Part shown: piece after piece, positions 14,701 through 26,700 of the stretch | How the letters are laid out: each line of letters opens with the position of its first letter | Numbering within the stretch: position 1 is the first letter of the stretch | NCBI GenBank assembly: GCA_002633005.1 | Contig: NMRA01000085.1 | Location: 736,619 to 800,618 of the forward strand | Direction of reading: 5' to 3' | Source: Phoronis australis | Lineage: Eukaryota; Phoronida; Phoronidae | DNA length: 64,000 nt | The notes under the pieces: model-generated | Told to the model about the DNA's origin: nothing | Databases searched by the model: none | The model's input: the letters and a program-made list of their open reading frames with translations, nothing else | Translations under genes and position numbers: made by a program

Positions 14701-17700
14701 TTTCATTGATTTCTTTTTTTGCAAAATTTTAATTCCGACTGCGAAACACGTGTCTTTCATTTTCGATATGAAAGGGGTGCGCGCTTGTCTCTCGCATTGA
14801 GTATTGACAGTTCGGACGTATCTCATTTTTTACTGGGGCATAACGTTTTTATTGATTTCTGATCTGTATTGAACCAATGAAAGGTAAAAACACTTTGAGA
14901 TTTACGGGACTTGTCTACGATGTCCATCTGTTTTACGCTTTGTAAATTTGCTGAGCTCTGTTGAAGTCGACGTCATTTCCAACTGTTTCACGTTAGGTAC
15001 TTGATTGTAAGGAATGATGCCCCCCAGTTTTTTTCTTATCTCATAATATTGGAGTGAATGCTTTTGGGGGGCGGATTTCACTTGTCACTGAATGTATGCA
15101 GTGCTTATATGACGTTTACATCAGATTGCTGTGTGTATTTTGCCTGTATCGCAGTTGTAGCACGTGCTAGTGGTGTGCGCACCGTGTCACGTGAAACAAT
15201 CCGACATGCAAGTTTCACCAGTTTCACGTAATTCTGTAAATTCAGTGAAGATGTGTAATCACGGTGCGAGCTACGTGTCACCCCACAAATAACGCTTGTT
15301 TATTATCACGCATTTTACGGGTATTGTGTTTGTTTCTGTTACGCATGCGCCCCCTATAGACGGTGGAGAAACTACTCTGGGTAAGCTTGCATGTTCAGTC
15401 AGTCTAACTGCATTTTGTTGCAGCTCTAACCATGGCCCCATTTCATGTCCACTATTGGTGTAGCGCCATCTGTTGTGCAATTTGTAAACAATCAGTCATC
15501 TAGTAAACTGTATATTATTGGTATTTGTCAGTATATTTGATGCTTCAATGCCACAGCATTTCCTGTTGAAACGGGGCCATGGTGTTGAATTTACAGAAAT
15601 GAAGTGAAGTGAGTTCACCACAAGTCTGTTGAGAGTGCGGACGTGAATAAATTTAGTACCTTGGACGTGTCTGTTACTACTAGTTCTTAGAAAGTTAATC
15701 TAGAAGATTAAAATGTACTCCTTTGCGATAACCTGAATGGATACAGTACATGCCATCAAGACATTACACAATCTGTGAAGTAGAGACTGTTTTCGCGCCC
15801 TCTGCCTACTGCATCATCGCATGGCTTAAAAGCAATAGTCGATAAAACTAACCTGAATCCACATAGTAGTGATAACACTTATTTAGCTGAAAATTTGCAC
15901 GCTTTTCATAACTAGTCAGCAAACCAGTTAATCTTTCTTTGAAGTCTTTGATATTGAGCAGTTAAAGACACCAAACTATCTCAAGACGTCCATCTCAAGG
16001 ACTTTTGAGGCTGGAGGCGGGCGGAATTGGGCAACTTTGGTGTAAAGCATACCCCTCAGTGTGTCACTGTCTAAAGGGCTCTTAAGATTTTACAAGGACT
16101 ATATAGTTCCTTATCAGTTTTCACACCCATACTTTGGTGTGACAGAATTTTTTGTTGTAGCCGTATTCACACTGGAGAATTCATTGCTATATGTAGAACA
16201 TAGTGTGAACGGGGCATTAACTTGGGTAACATGGTATGGCGATTTTGGAGCCGGGTGACATTTTGTAGTGTTTCAAAAACATATTACATAGCATACAATT
16301 TGATAAATACCATGATTGTGGGCTCAGATTCACTCAATTGCTCCTCTTAATTAGAGTTAGGAAATAGTGATAATTAGTAGAAGACCCGTTTGAGATAGGC
16401 TCGCATGCAATTTCTTACACCAATAATTGCCGAAATTGCATTTTTCCATCTTTCAAATATATGCAAAAATTACATTACAGTGCTAACGATGAAGGACTTC
16501 ATTTTATTTTTAAAGCATTTCAAATTTCATGAAGTAAAAGTCCATCTTGTCCGTCATATTGTGTACTAAAATTACGTCAGAAAGTTTTTCTCATGTAATA
16601 AGGGCAAGTCTAGTGTGTCTCTTTTTCTGCACAGTTGCTTGCACTGTGGATTTTAACCAGTCTGTAATACTAATTTCAAAGCTCAAGACATGTTTTTGAA
16701 CACAGTCATCTCAAGCAAAACATTTTCACCTGTCCATTAATTTGTCATTGTCAGAATTGTTAAAATTCTAACTCAGAATTCATTCAACTTTTGGCGATGG
16801 AGCTAGCTGCAGATGTAGGCAATGGATTCCATGCAGTCGAATGTAGTCATACAGATACGTGACACAAAAATTGACAACATGTTTAGCAAAATCACTCAAA
16901 AGTAACTTCACAACTTTAAGGAAAGGGAGGGTCAAGAATTTTCCGTGCAGGGTTTTCACGATCTAGAATTTGTCTAGGGTAGACTTTGTCTAAATTTTTA
17001 ATTTAGCTGTAACGGATGGCTTATGGCATAAGGTCCACACTGTTAACAGATCATTTGCATTTCTTGGAAACTAAACTGATTGAACAATAGTATTATTGCT
17101 CAAATTCACTAAGTGTCCCTGTTGATATATACTAGAGATACTTATCAACTACTGTACATTAGACATATCTGCCCGCCATTGCACATTGGACGTGTCCATT
17201 TGCCGGAGTACAGAAGGCATACCTATCTGCCAATATACATTAGACATGATGTCTATCCACCATTGTACATTAGACGTGTCTGTCAGCCATTGCGCATTAG
17301 ACATGTCTGTTTGGCAGTGTACATTAGACATGTCTATCAGCCATTGTACATTAGATATCGATTCGGCAGTATACACTAGACGTGTCTTATCAGCCGTTGT
17401 ACATTAGAAACGTCTATCTGCCTTCAGTTTGTGCATTAGATGTGTCTACCAATCAGTGTACAGTAAGCCATGTTTACCTTCCAGAGTATACTCTAAAGAC
17501 AACATGGTTGCATGCTACCAGTTTTTGAAACAACGTGTCATTCATATATTTTGAGCTTTTCGCTCTGTTTTAGTTAAGGCGATGCTTTTGTCTTGTTATG
17601 TTGTGTTTCTGGTTTGTTTGGTTTTCAGTGCACTCTAATTTGTTTCGAGGCATGATTTTTTTGCTTGAATGGCACATGGTGATTTTGTGGTGTTTTTTAC

Positions 17701-20700
17701 GTTTTTGTTTGACTAAATTTTGTGACGAATGATTTTGTGAATTGATGAGTTCAGATAATCATGCTTTATTGATTGTGTTTTTAAGATTCAGTTATATAGA
17801 ACGAATTAGCTGTGTTTAACACTACAGCATTTAGGATTTTTTTAGAACGTTTTCGTTTTTTGAAATGAGCGTCCTTGTGCGCCTGTACCAACAGATGGCC
17901 TTTGCCCTTACTTGATGTTCTTTTCTGGAATATTTTACCTAGCGTGTAATTCAGCATTACATTACTTAGTGGACACGTGTCAGTGATTTGCCGAGTATTA
18001 TTTTTGCCACAGAACTCATTTTTGAAGCATTTTTTAAATATATTTTGGAGAACCCTTGAAACAACTGTCAGTTCACATCATGGCAATATGTTGTAACTTT
18101 TAGCTTATGGCCCAAACAAATGGAAGTCAACTGATTTGCATTTCTGTTAGTTTGCATGTTCTTATGGATGTGTAGTCCATCTCTTCTGTTATTACTATTT
18201 TTCAGTTCTGATTGGCTATACCATCATCAGCTGTTTGGTTAAAAGCAATTTAGCACGTTACTGGTTTTTGTTAAAAAATTCCAATTCCTTCATCTAATTT
18301 ACGCTGAGTGTTCAATGTTCACGAATCGGACAAGAGACTTGTAGCATGCATAAAAATTCATGTTTCGTTGTCTTTCTGTAGGGGGAGTCGTATAGTTACA
18401 AAGATGCTCTAGTTCTGGCTAATTACAAAATTGACGAGGGCGCTGCCATAGCCAGGCCAAAAGGTGAAAAGGTATGATCGAGTCGTCTTAGAATTTCGTC
18501 ATGTACATTTAGTATTACTGCAACTTTTATTTAAGTCTCTTCGTCTATTTACATTGACCTCTTGGTCTATTTTCACTGACCTCTTGGTCTATTTACACTG
18601 ACCTCTTGTCTGTTTAGTGGTGTAGTGGTTAAGGAGCTGTAGTTTCAGAAGTCGTGGGTTGAAATCCTGCCATGACTGGAGAATAGACTGACTGAAACGT
18701 CAGAGTGTAAATAGACAAGAGGTCGGTGTAAATAAACCAAGAGGTCGGTGTAAATAGACCAAGAGGTCGGTGTAAATAAACCAAGAGGCCGGTGTAAATA
18801 GACCAAGAGGCCAGTGTAAATAGACCAAGAGGTCGGTGTAAATAGACCAAGAGGTCGGTGTAAATTGACCGAGAGGTTGGTGTAAATAGACCAAGAGGTC
18901 GGTGTAAATAGACCAAGAGATTTTAATAATTATAGTAATGTTGTTACACGCCACCACCCCAGAGAAGTTTTAGAAAGTCATTAGTGTAACTGCCAACTTA
19001 TTTTGAGATATGATCGACACGTTCTTCACTTGGGCAAGTAGAATTTCATTTTGTCAAAAAAATTTCAACCGAACTTCTGTAGCTCTGAGAAAAATTTTAC
19101 TTTGTAGTTAGTATGGTGTGACCGGTGCAGATGTCGCCAAACAACATGTTGGTATATGTTTGAGCGTTTGGGGGGAAAGTGGTAACCCCTCTGAAAAATG
19201 TCAATTTTTGTAGTTAATATGTATGTCCCAAACAGAAGCATTTTAAGGTAGATAGTAAATTTATTAGTTAAAATTTGTTGCTACATCTATTAAAATGGCC
19301 GAGTGGCTGCCATTTTTTCAGAGGTTTGCTCTGCTGCAAATGCTCAAAATTTTTAGCATATATAGGTTTTAGCTCTTTTTTTCAGTGAAAATGCTCTACA
19401 TTTAACCATGTATTGCAGTTTCGGTACTGCCGTTCAAGTATTTATTTATTATCCACTCTGCCACCTGGTTGTGTCTCACATACGAGAATATTGCTGTGTC
19501 CACCTATAGTGCAGTTACTAGGCTAAACATTGTGATGGGTGGTTACAGTGGAGTCAGCAGTTCTTATTGGTAGAACAGTCCAACGCTCAGGCCTACACGT
19601 TCTACGCCAAAACGGACGACACGATGAGGAAATGGATAGATGCAATTAAGATGGCGCTGTGAGTATTGTTAGCATTCCATAGACCGGGTAATTTATCTTT
19701 TAAGAAAAGCGAGATCACACGAGACCAGACAAAATTACCCGGCCAGTAAAAGGCGAGTGTTTTGAGAGTAATCTCGAGACCTTACGGGCATAGCCTAGCA
19801 AAATTTGAAGTGATTGGCCGGTGAGGTTGGAATGTTGGATTATGGGATAGTGTTGATAAATTATGGGATAGAATTGATAAATTATGGGATAGAATTGATA
19901 AATTATGTGATAGAATTGATAAATTATGGGATAGAATTCACTGACTGAAGGTTTTGTTCCATAATCAGAAGTGTTTTTGCCGACAAGTTCAAGCTAATGT
20001 CTTAGACCAGCGAAAAGCACCACTGGTCTGACGTGCTTTTCACTGGTGGCTAATAATGAGGGTTGCATCAGGCCAGCTCTCTTTCAGATTACTTGAGTCT
20101 GAGAATTTCATTCGATTTTCTTTTGAATTGATCCTTTGACTAATTTGCGTATTAAACCAAATTTGAGATATTTACTTAAAGCTGCAATTGTTTTCCATTA
20201 ACTGCTCAAACATGAAATAAAAAATATTCAGTGCTGCGAAGGATTGTTAAATCCTAATGGTGAAACAATTTCCAGCAAGTGAATTTTTATTATGTTAATT
20301 ATTTTTTGATACTTCTCAATTCACCTTATGAAACTTTAGAAGTGAGGACTGTTGACTCAATTAGGAGTCAATATTCATGCAATGCTACCAACTTTCTTTA
20401 GTGACAACACAGAGCCTCCTGGTGCCAAAGATAATGGATTCGACTTCATCATGCACACATTTGACAAGCCGACTGAGTGCCACGTGTGTAAAAAGCTGCT
20501 GCGCGGCGTATTCTTCCAGGGATATTACTGTCAAAGTGAGTCTTTGGATGGAAGAACTTGATAGGTCACGTTTGACGTAAATTGTGCGGCGTTTTTCGTT
20601 GTGAATTTCTGGCGCCATTCTACTGCTTAGTTTTCCTCGACTGATAGAAGTTGAGAGAAGGTATGTAGAAAATCAAATTAAATCAATTACTGGGCTTAGG

Positions 20701-23700
20701 GTTGAGTTGGCAATGTAGGCAATTCGATCCGTAAGTCCAGTAATTGATTTAATTTTCTACATATTATTTACTCAACTGGATGACTGAAAGTATTCATCGC
20801 ATTGAGAGAAGGGTTTTTTGAATATGATGCACCGATGCCCTTTTTACAAAATGTGTAAGTTGGCGAGAAGTGCACTAAAAGACAACACTGGCATCTGCTG
20901 TTTCCCATCTCCATCAAACTCTGCTCATAATTTCGGAAAAACGTGCTCTTCTGTCAATTCACAGTGCAATAAATGACCAATGCAATGCTCATTGTCAGAC
21001 TGAAGAGATCACACACAAATGTACACAAAATTAATGTTATTCCTCGATTTTTGATTTGACTCATCTGTCGTCATCAGACTAGAATTTTAAAATAGCTGGT
21101 GCAAGCACGTATAGAAAAGTGTGAAAAACTTAAGACGTGCAGAGACATCTGTCTCCGAAACTAGAGAGTATGGTGTAGTCTCACCAATTTTGGACACAAT
21201 TTGTTGCCAAAATTGCCCTTTTTATGCGCCCACACATTTATATGTGGGTGCATATTGCCATCATCTCTGTCTGTGTGTACAACTTTACAATGATAAAATT
21301 TCAGTTCTAAGCACTCTTGATCTTGAAATACCATGTACCGTCAAGCTTTTTAGTTCACAACGAACATCGATTTGAAGTAATCTAACTACTCTGCCATCAT
21401 CTGTTACATTTGTCAGCAAATTTCTGCGCACACCACCAATAAATCCCATTTTCAGTTTGATCAGAAATGCATATTCCGCAAATTCTCTCATCCTTGGTTA
21501 GATCTGCCTGTCGCCCTTTTTCAACGTAAAGCTTGTGCATTGAGTAAAACGAGCAGGTATTTTCCATAAGTAGGGGTCTAAAAAGTTCAGGTATTTTTCA
21601 CTCTCTAGTTCCGTTTTGATAGTACGATAGAATTAATTTGATATTTAGTCGCATTGTTAATTACAGGGTGTCAGTTTTGTACGTCAAAGTCACAAAAATT
21701 GTTTCAGTTGGTTAATGTGGATTGCTGGAAATTTGTGATACATTGATTACGTTCATAAGTCACTTATAAATCATGACTCATTCTCTGCTGTTTGCCTGTT
21801 GCTTGTAGAGACCAGAAAACATGTTCACAAGGAGTGTATTAGCAAGTGCTCTAATCCCATCAACGGACGACTCGTCGCCCCCTTGCGGGATGCCCTGCCC
21901 CACCGGCCTAGCCGGACCTCCCACCAGTCCAAGCGGCTTGCCCAGGGCCAAGTGAGGGCATCTTACGCCTACACGGGCGTGCCAGCACCAGACAACCGGC
22001 CTGTGTTGAAGTTCCAAGTAGACGATGTTATTGAGCTGTTGAGCAGCAATGATTCAAATTGGTGGGAGGTAGGACACGCGTTATTCAGCAAGAGGAGGTT
22101 GTCAGAATGACAAAATGTAGTGAAAGTAATCATTACAAAACTTCGTGTAAACATTGGCAAACTTTGCGAAGACAAATTAAAATAAATGCAAAGGTTGGTC
22201 ATTTCGTAAACCAGAAATTTAGTATCTTTGCCAGTTTTGGCTGTCACAACTTAAGACACCTTTTATATAACTGAGGGCATATTAAAAATGAAAAAAAATT
22301 CAAAATTTTGAGCATACTCATGATGCCGCATTCGTGTTTGTAGTTTGCTGAAGAGAATCAGCAGTGGCATGGAAAATAATAATCCTTTCAATTTTTGTTT
22401 GATGAAATTCAAGGTTTAACAGCAATGTTGTTGTACCCCTAGGGACGGATTAATGGTCTAGAGGGGTTCTTTCCTGCAAACTATGTGAGAACAGAGCGTA
22501 GAATGGTAAGGATTTAATAAGCGTTGTTAGGTGCGTGCGTGCATGTGTATGCGTGTGAGGGTTTGGTTCTTACAAGTCAAGGATACAGAATGGAAATTGC
22601 AATCGTTGTATGCTAGTCCTACAAACCTTCAAGTTGGTTATGGAAAGGTCTTGCCCTTTTCGGACAAGTATTATTGCCAAAAGTGCCTTTTTTCATTTTT
22701 AAAAATCTAACATTGAAGTGACTTTCCGCAATTTTTCAAAATGCCTGACAGTAACTAGTATTTAATATCAACACGGAAAAGCATTTAATTTGATGCTACA
22801 CACCTTTGATGGAAAAAATGATTTTAAAATGGAATTTCACCTGTCTACCATATTGGGTCCTAAGCTGAGATTTTATGGTAAACAATGAAAGTTTAATGCT
22901 AGTTTTACAAACCTTGGTACCCAACGGAGGATGTATTAGGTTAGTCTTACAAACTTTGGTTGCATAAAGGAATTTTGAGTCTAGAGTTACAAACCTTTGT
23001 TACTTATTTGAAGTTGTATCTTTAGGCTTGAATTCCAGAATACGATCGGTGGACTTAGTTAGCAACACCATTCAATATATTTGATGTATTTAGTAGTATG
23101 CTTGATGTTAGCTATATTAATAATTCTTCACTTAATTAGCACACAGTATGGCTGACAACTAAGTGAAATTCTATGTTTGTTAAATTTTTCCTCAAAAATA
23201 ATGTTTAAAAACATTTTAGTCTATTACAAGCATGGTTCAAGAAGGTAATCAGTCATTGAAGAATGGATAAAAATGGCCCCTTTGGCAATTATTTTGTGTG
23301 CAAAGTAAGCGGAGAATTGATGGAGTTCAAGTGCCTATGTACACAGTTTTCCATCTCGCCTAATAGCTGTGATGGTTATCACTACTGGTAAATCCGCTCT
23401 TAAAAACAAAATAGTTTACCTATTTTCATTGCAATTTTATCAGCATCAGTGTCCTGAACTTGACACACCAGGGCCCCAGGGGCCAGTTGCATGAAACTGT
23501 CCCTAAAAGAACTCAACTAAGTTGCCTAAATCCTTTGCATATTTGTGTCTTTCTTCACACGCAGATGTAATATTTTGCTATCATTTCTGAAATCATCTTT
23601 ATTATGAGCTCCTCTTAGACTACTGATCAGATATTTTCTTATGATATATTAACTAAAACAAGGTCCTGAGTTCAGACATAGTCCTTAAGTTAGGGGCATT

Positions 23701-26700
23701 GCATGGAAATATCCATATTATTTATTTGCGATGATATTAAGAATTGAACATAGAGTTCACTCTAGTTAGTATCAAAGCCAAAAGTTGACTTAGTAATGAA
23801 TTCATACAGTACAAGGAAGGGCAATTGGTGTCTTCACAAAACAAGTTCACAAATACGCAATATATTTAGGGAACTTAGTCAAGTCCCCATTTGGGACTGT
23901 TTCATGCAACCTTGCTCTGCGGTCCACAACTTTTGTTTGGTTGAATTCCATAGACCGCAAAACACTGAAGTTCATTCTCACAATCCAACATTCCAACCTC
24001 ACCAACCAATCACTTCATTGGCTGCCATTTTGCTAGGACAGGCTAGTAAGCTTCAAGCGTATTTGCGAAATGCTTGCTTGTCACGGGGCTGTGATTTCGT
24101 TAAGTCTTGCGAAATCTTGTTTTTCTTGCGAGAAACTAGGTCTACGGAACGCTCTCCAGTACGACTGCTTGCAATTTTGTGTGCATCACATGGCCGTAGG
24201 GTTTTAGTTACCACCCCCAACCGTCACAGTTTGTCAGGGTCAATTAGGTTGTTGTCCTGATTCTTTTGATAAAAATCATTGTGTTGCAAGCACTTATTGG
24301 ACTAGTGATGTTGGTGATATTATTTTGATGAGTTCAGATCTGAACGTTTCTCAGTTTTTGGCAATGAGTCATTCAGTTAGCCAGTGAAGCTCCTCTGTTA
24401 TCTCAAATTGGCTCAAGTTGAGGCCACTCGACCTCTGACACCATACATATGCCAGTTTCTTTGACTGAGAGGTGGAGACTCACCATATTTAAACAAGAAG
24501 GTGGAGCTTTGCTGGTTTGCTTGTACTGAATCTGCTGCATTTGCCAAAGCGTCAGGCAACTTATTCAGCAGTACTTAAAAATCAAAATGGCTAGAGAGAG
24601 ACTGACTTCTGATGTGATCTGTCACGCATTTCAACTATTTGTGTTTTTCGTTTGCGTGATTTNTCCTCTTAGACTACTGATCAGATATTTTCTTATATTA
24701 ACTAAAACCGAGTCCTGAGTTCAGACATAGTCCTTAAGTTAGGGGCATTGCATGGAAATATCCATATTTATTTATTTGCGATGATATTAAGAATTCAACA
24801 CAGAGTTCACTCTGGATTAGTATCAAAGCCAAAAGTTGACTTAGTGATGAATTCATAACAGCATAAGAAAGAGCAATTGGTGTCTTCACAAAACAAGTTC
24901 ACAAATACGCTATATATTTAGGGAACTTAGTCAAGTCCCCATTTGGGACTGTTTTATGCAACCTTGCTCTGCGGTCCACCACTTTTGTTTGGTTGAATTC
25001 CATAGACCGCAAAACACTGAAGTTCATTCTCACAATCCAACATTCCAACCTCACCAACCAATCACTTCATTGGCTGCCATTTTGCTAGGACAGGCTAGTA
25101 AGGTTCAAGCGTACTTGCGAAATACTTGCTTGTCACGGGGCTGTGATTTCGTTAAGTCTTGCGAAATCTTGTTTTTCTTGCGAGAAACTAGGTCTACGGA
25201 ACGCTGTCCAGTACGACTGCTTGCAATTTTGTGTGCATCACATGGCCGTAGGGTTTTAGTTACCACCCCCAACCGTCACAGTTTGTCAGGGTCAATTAGG
25301 TTGTTGTCCTGATTCTTTTGATAAAAATCATTGTGTTGCAAGCACTTATTGGACTAGTGATGTTGGTGATATTATTTTGATGAGTTCAGATCTGAACGTT
25401 TCTCAGTTTTTGGCAATGAGTCATTCAGTTAGCCAGTGAAGCTCCTCTGTTATCTCAAATTGGCTCAAGTTGAGGCCACTCGACCTTTGACACCATACAT
25501 ATGCCAGTTTCTTTGACTGAGAGGTGGAGACTCACCATATTTAAACAAGAAGGTGGAGCTTTGCTGGTTTGCTTGTACTGAATCTGCTGCATTTGCCAAA
25601 GCGTCAAGCAACTTATTCAGCAGTACTTAAAAATCAAAATGGCTAGAGAGAGACTGACTTCTGATGTGATCTGTCACGCATTTCAACTATTTGTGTTTTT
25701 CGTTTGCGTGATTTCTTGCCAGAGTGTAAATTTCCAAGTGATGTTTGTCTATCACTTGTTTCAGTAAAGTTGCCAGGTCTTCAGCAGGACTCAGTCTCTG
25801 ATTACAGCCCAGGTTATGAGCTTGTTTGGGATAATTTGTTTCAAACACATTTGTCAAAATAATTGCTTTAAGCTGCAGTGAATATTTAGCGAAAATCGTG
25901 ACAAAGTTGAAATGACGTCCGACTTGCTGAATATGTTTTTTACGCAGATACGATCATGGTTTTTTAATATGAATTCTTTGATTTTTACTTTATTTGTCCA
26001 TTTAGTCGCACCCTTTACAGGTCGACCAGGTAACGTTAGCATCTGATGAACGTCTCTATGCTTTGATATTATTTGCTTTCCTTTTTGTTTTGGTGTTTAT
26101 GAATGTAATTTTATTTGGCTTTCTGTCTCTGGTCGTATATCCTATGTAAGCGGATCTTGAAGTGTCACCGATTATTTCAACCTTGTACGCAGGAACCTGT
26201 TTTATATTTATAGTTTGGAAGTCTGGTGCCAGCTAAGATGATCGTAGGCATGTTTGTACGAAACCAACACTGATGTAAACATGATTAAAGTTCTCATTCC
26301 AGCCCAGTGTTCACCATCTTAGCACACTTTAATAATGAGTGGTTCACCAATAAACATTTAAGATTCGACAAGCTTGGCCAAGACCAGCCTTACAATCTTT
26401 GATAGAACAGGTCCTTTTTTTACAAATTGTCTCACAGTGTTTGTGAAAACAGATATTTTCATTAACAATTTTGTTACATGTGTTGTCACTGACGTCCAAT
26501 GTGTGTTTCAATTATTGACAGGCTAATTTCATTTAACTTGGATGAGCTGAGCAAAAAGTATCTAACAATGATTGTATTGAGGTGCCAACCTTTGAAGGTC
26601 ATTCTTCAGTGAAGTAGATCTTCTGCTCAATCTTTTATGAGCTAGTTGGTTCATTTTCAAGAGATTCTCAAGTCTGTGACTTTTTTTGTCTCGCAGTTTT

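Noticed and set aside
17113-17475. Spaced repeat series that could be mistaken for a CRISPR array
   Set aside because: Units are irregular, spacers are not unique sequences of fixed length, and the context is an animal intron.
18612-18680. Functional tRNA gene
   Set aside because: A- and B-box-like motifs are present, but the cloverleaf stems do not pair well and no anticodon loop can be defined.
18629-18957. Minus-strand frames with repeated [19 protein letters not shown]-type motifs
   Set aside because: Translation of the 22-bp minisatellite arm.
23796-25312. Two related open frames (154 and 118 codons) that look like a conserved gene pair
   Set aside because: They are copies created by the 1.05-kb duplication. 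Four of about five differences change the amino acid, and the frames overlap a dispersed repeat.
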